This document shows, one piece after another, positions 13,465-23,992 of a stretch of DNA of 64,000 nt. The position numbers were made by a program, and so were the translations under genes. Location of the stretch: assembly GCF_016097555.1 (NCBI RefSeq), contig NC_054706.1:76830754-76894753 (forward strand), given 5' to 3'. This stretch comes from Gigantopelta aegis (taxonomy: Eukaryota; Mollusca; Gastropoda; Neomphalida; Peltospiridae). A model generated the notes under the pieces. The model made no database searches, was not told the origin of the DNA, and saw only the letters and a list, made by a program, of their open reading frames with translations. The number at the start of each line of letters is the position of its first letter. Within the stretch, counting starts at the first letter, position 1.

Positions 13465-14798
13465 ACAAAGACAGAGTAGAAACCAGTCAAAGAAGCAATA
13501 TTATCAATTCGTTATATTTTCTAAATAAAAATATGATTTTGTTTTTGTGCAGAAGACAAACATAACGAAAATTAACCAAAACTATGAATTCAGCAATACA
13601 GAATATTATTGCATTCATATCACAAGACCAATAGGGCACGGCGGACGGAAGTAAGTAGACATTGGGGGCGGGGGGGGGGGGGGGGGGGGGGGGGGGAGGT
13701 GGCTGACTGAGATCGAGGATGCAAAGCAAAGTTTCTAGGGCGTTCGGGGTTACGCTTCCCCGTAAAATTATGAAAACTAGATGTTCTGAAATGCAATTTC
13801 CTGCGTTTTACAAGTACAATTAATTGATCTCTGCCTTAAGATTTACTGTATAATATTGTTGATTCGTGCCTACTAATAGATATATTAAAACCTGTTAACT
13901 GACCAAAACATCCATACTAAAATTGCATAGATTATAGATTATAATAATAATAATAAAAAAAATACACGATTAGCTTTCGTGGCTTGTAAACTTGAATATA
14001 CACATTTGCTATCAATGGAAGTCTTAGGTACATTGTCAATCTAATATGTTATATATTATTCCTTGTTTTCCTCCCAATTAAATCAGTCCTAACATTTTTA
14101 TATAAAGACAATTCATACAGAATGGACGCAAATGGACGTTAATGTGTTCGTTATGTTCTGAATTATCCTTTTAATGAAAATCGGAAGGCACAAAAACCCG
14201 TTTTGAATGGAAGAACGTTTACAACAGGTATGATCAATATACATATATTTGCATTATTAATACTTCACACAAATATATGTTTTGAGTAAAGGACGATAAA
14301 TACTGTAAAGAAAGTAAACAGAAAGGTTCATCAATGATACTTAAATAATCATACCACACCAATTGTCTGCCATACTCGACTATATTACTTTGTCCATTCA
14401 CCACACTAATACATTGACAATAAATAAAGAAAGAAATATGCATTAGTTAGATTAGGTTCAGTGTTTGATTATCTCTCCATTCAGTTAATGGTCCGCCGAA
14501 TGATGTCACTGGTGGTATGTGATGAAACATATAAAACATACTACGTGATAACAGTACTACTTTGTAACTTTAATTCCAATATAACGAACAAACTGATTTA
14601 CAGAAACTCTTGTATATAAACGGGTACTGTAGGGGTACATAAGGCATATCATTCTAATAGATGCAACAGGCTTGTGAAGGATCTGAAATCCAAAGGGACG
14701 TGGAGTGGATTTAAGATTATTGCGACTTATTTACCGCCAAGCCATAATGAAGGGTAAGAATTATTACTGACAGCTCAGGAAATTACCAAGATCATACA

Positions 14799-15833
14799 AT
14801 GAAGATTGTACTCTTGTGCTTTGTGAGTTTCATTCTTCTAAATGTGGAAAATATAAAGGCAGCACAAGACAAAGAATCGTTGTTACATCTTCGGAAATAT
14901 CTTCTTCAGAATTACACCCGTCAGATAAGACCATCGTCAACATCGCCGGGAAAACTACCAGTGGAACTACAGGTGATGATGATGTCTATATTAGAAGTGG
15001 ACCAAACTAGACAGACTCTTTCATCTAGCTTAATTTTAGTTACACAGTGGATTGACGAAGAATTAACGTGGAATGTAGACGATTTTGGAGGACACTCTAA
15101 CATATCTCTCTCAGAAGAGGACATCTGGACCCCACAAATTATGCTCATTAACGTAGCAGAAAAGTCTACAAAACCGTATGTGATTACTATTAACATTGAG
15201 GCCAATGGGAAGGTAACATTTGTTATGTTGGATGTATTCCAAACAAGCTGTCTTGTCGACATTTCGAAATATCCATTCGATGAACAAACCTGCTCTATTT
15301 CATTCGGGTCTGCTCTGGACCACAACATTTGGACTCCTAATGACACTTCAATGGTAACCGAACACGGCTATTTTACAAGTAGCAACGAATGGGAAATTGT
15401 TGATATTTCTGCAAGTACAATATACATGCAACTGAACAAAGGCAATATGGCGAAGTTTGACTTTCGGTTACAACGTCAGTGGAAGTTCTACGTTCTGAGT
15501 GTCATACTTCCCATGGTTCTTCTGTCTCTGTTGAACGCATCTGTGTTCTTGTTGCCGGTTGAATCGGGCGAGAAAATCTCCTTCTTGATTTCAATCCTCG
15601 TTTCTTACTTCGTCTTCGTCAACTACATCAACGATGCCATGCCCAAGTCTACAACTCCATCGAGGATGGCCATATACTTAGTTCTCACACTATGTCAGAG
15701 TTGTATGTCCATTATTATCAACCTGTTGATAATTGGCGATCATTTTAATAAAAGAAGTCAGAGTGTTCGTCAAGTCAAAGTATCACAAACAGCTAAAGTT
15801 GCTCCACAAGAGAATTCTGTTTCTGTAACTTAA
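14799..15833 (+). CDS. Nicotinic-like Cys-loop receptor subunit, copy A, ends before TM4
   Basis: This is an intronless frame of 344 codons for a pentameric ligand-gated ion channel subunit at the cell surface. Residues 1-21 form a signal peptide (MKIVLLCFVSFILLNVENIKA). The extracellular domain contains EDIWTPQIMLIN and the Cys-loop CLVDISKYPFDEQTC (C-x13-C). TM1 follows RQWKFYVLSVILP, TM2 follows GEKISFLIS, and TM3 is AIYLVLTLCQSCMSIIIN. The GEK before TM2 is the cation-channel pattern. The loop-C vicinal cysteines and the usual loop-A tyrosine and loop-B tryptophan of acetylcholine receptors are not apparent. The frame ends TAA just before TM4; the next 38 codons, 15834-15947, stay open in the same frame and read ERILFVVFLCLALLNLSVFV. 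It is therefore a TM4-less product, a read-through gene, or a young pseudogene. Confidence 0.85.
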   Translation: MKIVLLCFVSFILLNVENIKAAQDKESLLHLRKYLLQNYTRQIRPSSTSPGKLPVELQVMMMSILEVDQTRQTLSSSLILVTQWIDEELTWNVDDFGGHSNISLSEEDIWTPQIMLINVAEKSTKPYVITINIEANGKVTFVMLDVFQTSCLVDISKYPFDEQTCSISFGSALDHNIWTPNDTSMVTEHGYFTSSNEWEIVDISASTIYMQLNKGNMAKFDFRLQRQWKFYVLSVILPMVLLSLLNASVFLLPVESGEKISFLISILVSYFVFVNYINDAMPKSTTPSRMAIYLVLTLCQSCMSIIINLLIIGDHFNKRSQSVRQVKVSQTAKVAPQENSVSVT

Positions 15834-15947
15834 GCTCGTATCAACGTTTGTTCCAAATATAACCTGTCATCAGCTGGCACAGAAAGAATATTATTTGTCG
15901 TATTCCTTTGCCTAGCCCTTTTAAATCTGAGTGTGTTCGTATTTTAA
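15834..15947 (+). pseudogene. In-frame TM4 remnant of receptor copy A
   Basis: Directly after the stop of copy A, 37 codons plus a stop continue in the same frame: a short linker with VCSKYNLSSAGT, then ERILFVVFLCLALLNLSVFV. The equivalent part of copy B reads DRILFVVFLCLAMLSLTVFI and is joined to the rest of the protein. The preserved hydrophobicity shows that the helix was coding until recently or still is by read-through. Confidence 0.75.
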
Positions 15948-15969
15948 ACTTTACTGGCAGTTGTTACAG

Positions 15970-16940
15970 TTCATTATAAACGCATCAAATCAAATCACAT
16001 GAGTGTTATTTAAGTAGTAGACATATGTGAAGGGAGGTTTTGCGCAACTCAAGTGAATATTATTTATTTTCTAATTTAGTAGAAATGTACTAAAAATGTT
16101 TATTCAAATCACATGACTCTGTTATTTATTTCATATTGGTATAAACATACAAAGGAAATTTGTTGCAAAAACCCAAGTGGTTGTTATTTATTTCATATTA
16201 TAGCGGAAATATATCAGGAACTGTTTATTCAAATCACATACGTGTTATTCAAAGCACGTGGCTGATATTGATTTCAGTAACATAGTTAAAACGTTAAGCA
16301 ATCTGCACATGAATTCATTATATAATTTTGTAAGAAATATTATTTCAACTGCAACTGTCTCCCTGTTTGTTTTGTTTGTTTGTTTTTTTACCATTAAGTT
16401 TGTTATCATTTTGACTCACTACAAAAGATGTTACGAAGCTCATTAAATAAACACTTCACTAGAGGGCCAATGAATCGAAAGATCCATCAACTCTGGCTAA
16501 AATATGCAGCCAGCTGATGTCACTTGAGTGGCGGATACAATTTTAAAAGGGGAGGGCACACACACAATAATAGATTCCAGTAGATTCTGAAGAGGGGAGA
16601 GGGATTTCACCAAAGGGTGTGATATGTATCGACAGGCGTGTTTGTTTTGGAAAATGCTTAAACAAAGATTCCTCGCTACTGTTCTAAAGTTTGCCCTGGA
16701 AAGGCATTTACGGCAGTAAGTAGTAAGTTAACGATTTTGAGATGTTTCTTGTCACTTTAATCCATCTGGCAATGGCTTCATTAAGAAGTTGAATGACATT
16801 ATTTCTTAAGGTTTGTGTTTCAGGAAGATATTTCTGGTATGTATCTGTATTAGTTTGATGCTTATTTTAAAACACATATACCACAGTTCATACATTAACC
16901 CATTTTGTACTCTGTTAGCACTACTTGCTTGTTGTTATTG
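15970..16940. other. Spacer after receptor A, no gene seen
   Basis: A, T-rich sequence with several loosely repeated phrases built on TGTTATTTATTTCATATT and CAAATCACATG, which recur at about 60-80-bp intervals between 15985 and 16260 and again after receptor B at 21530-21700. This repeat is therefore part of the duplicated block. No coding frame is convincing. Confidence 0.55.
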
Positions 16941-16941
16941 T

Positions 16942-17308
16942 TTAAAGGAACTGTCCTGTTTGCTGACATGGTTAAGATGTTGCCGACTAACAGAGCCCTT
17001 TTAACGACTGTATATTACATATTAATTACATTTGTTTGCATATGATATCAGTGGTTGTACATTAAATGTGTTTTTGATCGTCCAAGGTCAATCTTCATTT
17101 TATTTCCAAATATATATTTATTCATACGTACGAAATTACCACAAGTCCAAATCTACTTTGGGCTACTTACAAAAATTAGGACTAGCAAAACACATTGAAT
17201 ATATACACACTGATATTCTAAACTATAATCTGTATTTAGTATGGAATTTTAGTCGTTACAAAATTGTATTATTCAGAACCATCTTACATTGACAGCAAAC
17301 TCTTTAAA
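16942..17308. mobile_element. TTAA MITE, copy 2 (367 bp)
   Basis: It is bounded by TTAAAGGAACTGTCC at the left and GCAAACTCTTTAA at the right, so both ends give TTAA. Inside it shares AAGATGTTGCCGACTAACAG, AACGACTGTATATTACATAT, TCTTCATTTTATTTCC and ACAAAAATTAGGACTAGCAA with the copies at 51.6 and 61.0 kb. There is no transposase, so it is non-autonomous. TTAA target use is typical of piggyBac-type transposases, but I cannot name the driver. Confidence 0.75.
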
Positions 17309-17309
17309 G

Positions 17310-18075
17310 TATGCCGATGTGTCTATAAACAAACATCCCTTTCCTTGCCTTTGCATACAGGATAGATTTACTTGCCCAGAACAGAAGACGTATTGGATCA
17401 CATATCTAATACCACTTGGTTTTTATCCTTAGATTTGATGTAAGGATGCTGCGGAGTGGAAACAAATCCACATGATAACTGTAAAACTTAGTTTTGTGTA
17501 CTAGTGTCTTTCTACAAGTTGTCACGTCCCACAGATTATGCAATATTTAAAAACACAAAGTGCACCGATTAGCATGACATTTGACAGTCTGCGACCCTGA
17601 TCGATCGGCCAAAGGGGACATCCACACAAATGGAAGTCCAATTAACCGTGGTTGAGAAAGTGTGCTTTCAAACACTCGGTTCGAAACTAATATATAACAA
17701 CTTAGTATTTTTATACAGCAATTTACATGCACCTAAAACTTTATTTAATGACGAAGCGTGTCTTACTGAGCTACAGGGAAAACCTTATGTATCTACATTG
17801 ATGAAAGTCTATGGAATGCTGGACCGCGTCAGTGTCAACAGTTTAGCTCAAGCTTACGATCAACCATATAGAAGACATTGTCATAGAACGCATCCGACTG
17901 GTTATTCGCTTTCAAAGAAGTTAATTATTTAGGACATAAAAAGGCTAGAGCTTGAAATTTCAGTTGATTCGTCAGATTCCCAAAACGTTTGAAACAGACA
18001 GTTCCCAAATCGGAAGCTGAAGGATATAGTTTCTTGGGTCTTGTATTACAGATAATTTATCACAAACTTTGCAAC
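17310..18075. other. Unassigned spacer
   Basis: The longest open frame (17630-17932) has no recognisable domain, splice context or repeat family and I do not call it a gene. Confidence 0.4.
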
Positions 18076-18079
18076 AATA

Positions 18080-18362
18080 ATGCAACCCATTCATTCATTC
18101 GTTACTACCTATTTTCGTGCTTATATCTAATTAAGGTTCAAACACTCTGTCCTGGGTAAACTCCCCTGCTATTTGTGCTGCCTGTCCAGTACAGTAAGTT
18201 AATGGTGATTTATTAGTGGCTAATTAGAGATGAGTCGCCTTACACCTCCTCACCGAGCCATTGAACCTCGCTGTTGGTGAAAGCCGATACCAGGGTACGA
18301 ACCCAGTAACTACCAGCCTTAATACCGATGACTTAACTACTACTCCACCGATGCCGGTTTAA
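18080..18362 (-). mobile_element. tRNA-derived SINE, minus strand
   Basis: Read on the minus strand it begins ACCGGCATCGGTGGAGTAGT, carries an A-box-like GGTGGAGTAGTAGTTAAG and a B-box-like GGGTTCGTACCCTGG, and ends in a tail of ATG/AATG repeats (the CATTCATTCATTCG at 18090 on the plus strand). These are the internal RNA polymerase III promoter parts of a tRNA-type SINE. A fragment of the same family lies at 12152-12222. Confidence 0.8.
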
Positions 18363-18364
18363 GA

Positions 18365-19125
18365 AGTTAAAAACCTTTTTGAAATATTATTTGGTTGCTC
18401 AAAAATTCTTCTTAAGTTTAAAATGTGTTTTACATAGTCGATGCCCCAAGGTTTTCTTCTATGGGGAGATAGACGAGGGTGGATCGTGGGGTGGAGTAGA
18501 TGAAACAGTCCAGCGAAACTATACTGTGGTAGACTTAGTAGTTAGTAAGACAGTCTAGTGCATTATTGAAATTGTTTATTTCTTCTCTGTCTAGTGGCGC
18601 GAGACGTTCACCGTTTGCCATGCATAGACGTATGAGTGGTGTGGATGGTCATTGTATACTTTCGATGTTTGAGACCCGATAGTCCAAGGTAAGACAGAAC
18701 GAGGGTCTACATGGAAAGTGTGAAATAACCATGCATACCACGAGTAACTTTAAGTGACACATGCTACATATATGCTGCAAATATGCTACATGGTTAATGC
18801 GTCACTGATTACAGAATACTTACGTGGTTGTTATCATTATCATCTAGCCGTCGATAACAGCGTGTTATTGAAATGAATGCCCGTTTTGAAGACAAACGTG
18901 GTTTTACTCATAGTAATAACTAACAGACTGATCTGGATTTAGTCTTTAATAATAGACAAGTCTAAAACGTGATTACCAGTGACAGAGAATGGTGGCGTTA
19001 AATCGTCGACTGGTAGATACCAGGCCCGTGTGCAGTAATTTTAGTACGGGGTGGGGGTTTTCGGAAAATGTTTTGATCAAAACCCATGCATACGTACCTA
19101 TATACTGTTTTTGCGTCCCGGTATT
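18365..19125. other. Unassigned spacer
   Basis: No convincing frame, RNA gene or repeat is visible here apart from weak internal repetition of CTACATATATGC-like phrases near 18765. Confidence 0.4.
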
Positions 19126-19390
19126 TAAAACTATAATTCCATTTCGAAATCGTATTTTCAGATTTCCCCTCAGCATTTTATTTTTTTGCAAACTAGTGAA
19201 TAAACTGTTTTGACTAACAAAACGAAACAAAAAGCAAACAAAAAACAAACAAAACCAAACTCGAAAGAAAATAAGCATTGTTCGAAACTGGGGAGCCAGC
19301 CGCCTCTGCCTTGAGTGTGGTTAAACAAAATCTCCTTTTTTAAACAAATAAATCCCAAGTCTCTTTGTAATTTTCAAGTAACATTTTAAA

Positions 19391-19540
19391 ATGTTTTTTA
19401 AAACAACGAGCAAAATGTCAGAAACAGAAAAAGTCCAAGCAAGTCGAGTCTTTAAAAAATACAACAGCGGCAATATCAGTGTACTAAATACACCTGGATG
19501 TCCGGATCATCACATCTTACCAAAATGTATATAGTATAAT
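19391..19540 (+). pseudogene. Dead copy of homeobox exon 3
   Basis: AACGAGCAAAATGTCAGAAA, CAGAAAAAGTCCAAGCAAGTC and AAATACAACAGCGGCAAT align with homeobox exon 3 at 13174-13330. The acceptor CAG and the bases for VWFQN, the recognition-helix core, are lost, and the frame is broken. There is no partner exon 1 or 2 nearby. It arose with the segmental duplication and has decayed while its receptor neighbour has not. Confidence 0.83.
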
Positions 19541-20315
19541 TTTTTAATTTATTATTTATTAGTGATAACGCAAAATCAGCTCAAAAGAATTGATTGTTAC
19601 ACTCAATGCACGGGTGAAGGAATGTTTAACGACATCCCAGCTAATGGGTGTTATACTAAGGTAAATACAAACATTAATTGTTTTTACATACACGGAGTTC
19701 ATACAGGATGAACGGAAATGGACGTTAATGTGTTCATTATGTTTTGAATTATCCTTTTAATGAAAAATGGAAAGGAACAAACACGGTTACACCCCGTTAT
19801 GAATTAAAGAACGTTTACAACAGGTATAATCAAATACATACACAAAAACAAATATTATAACGCATTATCAAAACTTCACGCAAATATATTGAGTAAATGA
19901 AAATAAAATACCGTAAAGAAAGTAAACAAAGGTTCACCAGTCATATCTGAATAAGCACGCCACACCAACTGTCTGCCATACTCTACTATATAATTACACG
20001 AACACACAACCTACACTTTGTATAGTCTCCACATTAATACAAACCTATCCCATAGGGGACACGCTTGCATTACGATGGTAAATATAGAAGAAAAAATGCA
20101 TTAGTTAGATTAAGGTAAATATTCGATTATCTCTCCAATGGGGTAATGGGCAGAATGATGTCACTAGTGGTATCGATGAATAAACACACTTGTCAAGAAT
20201 CTCAAATCCAAAAGGGCGTGGACTGGTTTTAACATTTTGAAACTTCTTTACTGCCAAGCCGTAATAAAGGATAGGAATTAGTACTGACAGCTCAGGAAGT
20301 TACGAAGATCATACA

Positions 20316-21446
20316 ATGAAGATTGCACTATTGTGTTCTGTGATGTTCATTCTTCTAAATGTGGAAAATATAAAGGCAACACAACACAGAGAATCGTTGG
20401 TACATCTTCGGAAATATCTTCTTCAGAACTACACCCGTCAGATAAGACCATCGTCAACATCGCCGGGAAAACTACCCGTGGGACTACAAGTGATGATGAT
20501 GTCCATATTAGAACTGGACCAAACTAGACAGACTCTTTCATCTAGCTTCATTTTAGTTACACAGTGGATTGACGAAGAATTAACGTGGAATGTAGACGAT
20601 TTTGGAGGACTCTCTAACATATCTCTCTCAGAAGAGGACATCTGGACCCCACAAATTATGCTCATTAACGTAGCAGAAAAGTCTACAAAACCGTATGGGA
20701 TTACTATTAACATTGAGGCCAATGGGAAGGTAACATTTGTTATGTTGGATGTATTCCAAACAAGCTGTCTTGTCGACATTTCGAAATATCCATTCGATGA
20801 ACAAACCTGCTCTATTTCATTCGGGTCTGCTCTGGACCACAACATTTGGACTCCTAATGACACTTCAATGGTAACCGAACACGGCTATTTTACAAGTAGC
20901 AACGAATGGGAAATTGTTGATATTTCTGCAAGTACAATATACATGCAACTGAACCAAGGCAATATGGCGAAGTTTGACTTTCGGTTACAACGTCAGTGGA
21001 AGTTCTACGTTCTGAGTGTCATACTTCCCATGGTTCTTCTGTCTCTGTTGAACGCATCTGTGTTCTTGTTGCCGGTTGAATCGGGCGAGAAAATCTCCTT
21101 CTTAATTTCAATCCTCGTTTCTTACTTCGTCTTCGTCAACTACATCAACGATGCCATGCCCAAGTCTACAACTCCATCGAGGATGGCAATATACTTAGTT
21201 CTCACACTATGTCAGAGTTGTCTATCCATTGTTATCAACCTGGTGATGATTAGCACACATTTTAAAAAGACCAGCCATAACATCTGCCAAGTGCAAGTTG
21301 CACCAGTTGACAAAGTAGCAGCTGAAGGTGAAGGTCATACCAGCGTGTGTTCTAAATATATCCTGTTATTAGCTTACGCAGACAGAATATTGTTTGTTGT
21401 ATTCCTTTGCCTGGCTATGTTAAGTCTGACAGTTTTCATATTTTGA
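20316..21446 (+). CDS. Nicotinic-like Cys-loop receptor subunit, copy B, complete
   Basis: An intronless 376-codon gene for a ligand-gated ion channel subunit. Residues 1-21 (MKIALLCSVMFILLNVENIKA) are a signal peptide. The extracellular domain includes QWIDEELTWN, EDIWTPQIMLIN and the Cys-loop CLVDISKYPFDEQTC. TM1 (KFYVLSVILPMVLLSLLNAS), TM2 (after GEK), TM3 (AIYLVLTLCQSCLSIVINLV) and TM4 (ILFVVFLCLAMLSLTVFIF) are all present. The TM3-TM4 loop is only about 50 residues. Length is a little short for the family. Protein identity with copy A is nearly complete from about residue 128 through TM3, then drops sharply. The acetylcholine aromatic box is not conserved as far as I can align by eye (SALDHN where FGSW is usual; no vicinal Cys), so the ligand is unknown. 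A possible 5' untranslated acceptor (TGACAGCTCAG) lies just upstream. Confidence 0.9.
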   Translation: MKIALLCSVMFILLNVENIKATQHRESLVHLRKYLLQNYTRQIRPSSTSPGKLPVGLQVMMMSILELDQTRQTLSSSFILVTQWIDEELTWNVDDFGGLSNISLSEEDIWTPQIMLINVAEKSTKPYGITINIEANGKVTFVMLDVFQTSCLVDISKYPFDEQTCSISFGSALDHNIWTPNDTSMVTEHGYFTSSNEWEIVDISASTIYMQLNQGNMAKFDFRLQRQWKFYVLSVILPMVLLSLLNASVFLLPVESGEKISFLISILVSYFVFVNYINDAMPKSTTPSRMAIYLVLTLCQSCLSIVINLVMISTHFKKTSHNICQVQVAPVDKVAAEGEGHTSVCSKYILLLAYADRILFVVFLCLAMLSLTVFIF

Positions 21447-21783
21447 ACTCTGTATCAGTGTTAACTGTTACTGGTTAGTATGTTATACATTAGCAGAAAT
21501 ACTAGTTCAGAGCACTTGACTGGTTATTTATTTTATAAATTACAAAATATTGATAGAACTGTCATAAGAAAAATGTTGTTCAAATTGCGTCTTTAAAAAA
21601 ACCCTCCCCGTCCCGTTAAATAGTTGATTCAAATCACGTGACAATATTATTTATTTGTGATGTCAGTAGATGTGTACGTATTACGTATGTGCTTGTTATT
21701 TAGTTTTAATTCGCGATGTCTATTAGAAATATACCGAGACAATGTTTATTCCAATCAAGCGACTGTTACTAAGATCCTAGGAG

Positions 21784-22427
21784 AATGGCGAATTACACAC
21801 GTATGGGAAAGGCCGTTGCTAGCTCGGCTAGTAAAGCCCTAGGACTGTTGATTTCAAAGTTAAAAGTCATAGGTGGGATGAACTACAAAACCTATACGAA
21901 ACGTTTTGATATGATGGTGTGGTCCACAATAGAGTATGGTTCAGCAATATGGGGAACATATGAGCTATAAACACTGTTCAGAACAGAGCTATGAGATTCT
22001 ATATGGGCCTTAGGAGGTTTGCTCCCAATAGTTCTGTAATTGGTGATATGGGTTGGACCCCACCTGTTGTGAAGCAGTGGGGGAGTGTTGTTACATTGTA
22101 CACGAAACGTAACTACCTAAATAACAACAGAATAACCTATAAAAGTTATCGGTGAGCAAAACAACTGGCTCATAAGAATAAGAAAAAGTGGCCTTACAGA
22201 GTACTAGTCTGTGGGCCACCAGGACCCACCATCCCCCCTTAGGGATTTTCGGTCACCATGTTTTTCAGTTAGCCAGGACCCTCAGCTATCATAATCTGCT
22301 TGTTTGCCATAACATTGATGGTGGGGGTAAGCGCCAGGGCTGTTGCCATGGCAACACAGTGATGAAACATTGGAATTTCAGAAAATGACATATCTATGTA
22401 ACCAAGCAACCTAAAAACACAAAATAA

Positions 22428-22463
<36 letters not shown>

Positions 22464-23369
22464 TTGAAGCTGTCTAGTTAATTGCAATCACGACCTAGGT
22501 AATTTAAGGTCAAGGTCATTACACACGATCAAGGTCAATCTAAATATATGACTTTGTGGCAAACATGAATGTTTTGCTATGTGTTTAAATATTCATTGTT
22601 CCTGAATTACCGGTTAAATATTGTCGTTGTCGTCGTCGTCGTCATCAAACATATCCTCTTACATCATCATGTGATTCCAATCAACTAGACAGCTTCAAAA
22701 CTATATATATAGACACTTATTTTGTGTGTTTAGGTTGCTTGGTTACATAGATATGTCATTTTCTGAAATTCCAATGTTTCATCACTGTGTTGCCATGGCA
22801 ACAGCCCTGGCGCTTACCCCCCATCATCGATTTTATGATAGCTGATGGTCCTTGCTAACTGAAAAACATGGTGAACGAAAATCCCTAAGGGGGGTGGGGG
22901 GGGGGGGGGATGGTTTCGATATGTTGGCCCATAGACTATACAGTTTAAGTTGCGTAGTCTTGGTTTAGATCAATTTATTAATATCACAACTGGGCATTTG
23001 ATTAAACAAGTTGTTTCCACAGTCGGAAAAACAGTGTTCGAAAGCTTCATAGAAAACTGAAACATTTCAATATCACGGACGCACAGTGTAAGAGGAACAG
23101 GAGGTAACAAGCTCCGTGTATACAACATGTTCAAAAAGGAGTTTGGAGTTGAACTATTTATACAAGAAGGTATGATTAGATTTCACCGAAGAGCGTTAGT
23201 TATGTTTCGATGTGGAGTTGCTCCTATACATATAGAAACCGTTCATTTTAATAACACCCCAGAGGATGAGCGAGTTTGTTTTAATTGTCACAATAATGTA
23301 GAAGATGAGCAACATGTTGTACTTTATTGCCCCGTGTATAAAGAGCTGAGAGATATTTTAGTTAATAAG
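21784..23369 (+). mobile_element. 5'-truncated LINE, left part (reverse transcriptase 3' end)
   Basis: Pieces read NYTRMGKAVASSASKALGLL and IEYGSAIWGTYE, then after a frame change RFYMGLRRFAPNSSVIGDMG and WTPPVVKQWGSVVTLYTKRN, and later PEDERVCFNCHNNVEDEQHV and VLYCPVYKELRDILVNK. These are the post-reverse-transcriptase region and C-terminal zinc-knuckle-like domain common to CR1/Jockey-type non-LTR elements in invertebrates. A premature TAA at 21968 and frame changes make it dead. It is split by a MITE (about 22200-22940) and then by the Polinton; it resumes at 35363. Confidence 0.82.
22200..22940. mobile_element. MITE with arms of about 270 bp, inside the LINE
   Basis: The left arm (about 22205-22480) and right arm (about 22674-22938) are inverted copies: GTTGCCATGGCAACA, CATTGGAATTTCAGAAAATG, GTAACCAAGCAACC and TTTTGAAGCTGTCTAGTT all recur in reverse complement. 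The arms start TAGTCTGTGGGCCA and end TGGCCCATAGACTA. TACAG occurs at both edges (22195 and 22939), possibly the target duplication. A TA run at 22433-22460 and GTC repeats lie in the middle. There is no coding capacity. A related end (GGCCCATGGACTA) appears near 59640. Confidence 0.85.
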
Positions 23370-23646
23370 AGTAGTATATTTTGCACTAGCGGGGACAACA
23401 ATGGAAATACAATGGAGTCGCCTCCAATACAATGGATATGCACCTCCGGAACAATGGGTCCCCATTCCGGAACAATGGATGTGCACCTATTGTCTTTCTG
23501 GTTCAGTGGAGCGTATAATTGGTTTTTCCGGTTCAGTGGAGCGGATAATGGGGTTTTCCGGTTCAGTGGAGCGTATAATGGATTTTTGAACAAAAGAAGT
23601 GCACCTATTGTTTTGAGAGGATGACTGGCAATTTTTCAAATTTTGG
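23370..23646 (+). repeat. Polinton left terminal inverted repeat
   Basis: About 277 bp, matching the reverse complement of 35085-35362 at roughly 96 percent by eye. It contains three internal direct copies of GGTTCAGTGGAGCG followed by ATAATGG-like bases, and paired GGAACAATGG phrases. It starts with AG, as Polinton ends usually do. Confidence 0.92.
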
Positions 23647-23992
23647 CTGGAAGGATAACTTTTGGTGGGAAAACAACGCCTTCTATTGAAAGAGGGTTTT
23701 AACAGGTATTTTTAAACGTCGTTGTGACGAGTGCGATGGGGTCGCTCCGAAAGTGCGCTGTGACGTCATCGAAGTGCGTTTTTCGCTGGATTTATTTATA
23801 AACGTGTTGCAACACGTATTTTGTTGACGAAAACCGACCGAAACCGGTTCCAGTCGTTTTAGCCAATCGCAATCGCGCAGTTCAACGAACGCGTTTGAAT
23901 GTAGCCTACCTTATCGGTTTTATTCCACCCAGCAGCTAGTATAAAGCTTCCTCTTGCATATAGTAATCTTCATTTGAGTAAATGCATTCGAG

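Larger units (their letters stand above)
12960..15970 (+). repeat. Segmental duplication, copy A (homeobox 3' end plus receptor)
   Basis: This block matches 19125-21480 in order. It contains the end of homeobox intron 2, homeobox exon 3, an upstream spacer (TGGACGTTAATGTGTTC, AGAACGTTTACAACAGG) and the whole receptor gene. Spacer and intron segments are clearly alike but interrupted by indels, while the receptor core is almost identical between the copies. The spacer between the exon and the receptor holds no gene I can see, only a G run at 13670-13696. Confidence 0.88.
19125..21480 (+). repeat. Segmental duplication, copy B
   Basis: This matches 12960-15970 collinearly: intron end with CAAACTAGTGAATAAACTG, the decayed homeobox exon, the spacer with TGGACGTTAATGTGTTC and GAACGTTTACAACAGGTAT, and a complete receptor gene. 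A 45-bp scrap of SINE tail (GAATGTTTAACGACATCCCAG) is inserted at about 19620. Copy spacing is about 5.5-6.2 kb. Confidence 0.87.

Noticed and set aside
14921-15346. 141-codon minus-strand frame, also present at 20438-20863
   Set aside because: It is antisense to the receptor extracellular domain in both copies; its conservation is explained by the sense gene.
17630-17932. 100-codon plus-strand frame
   Set aside because: No domain, no paralogue, no splice or repeat context; length is within chance for this base composition.
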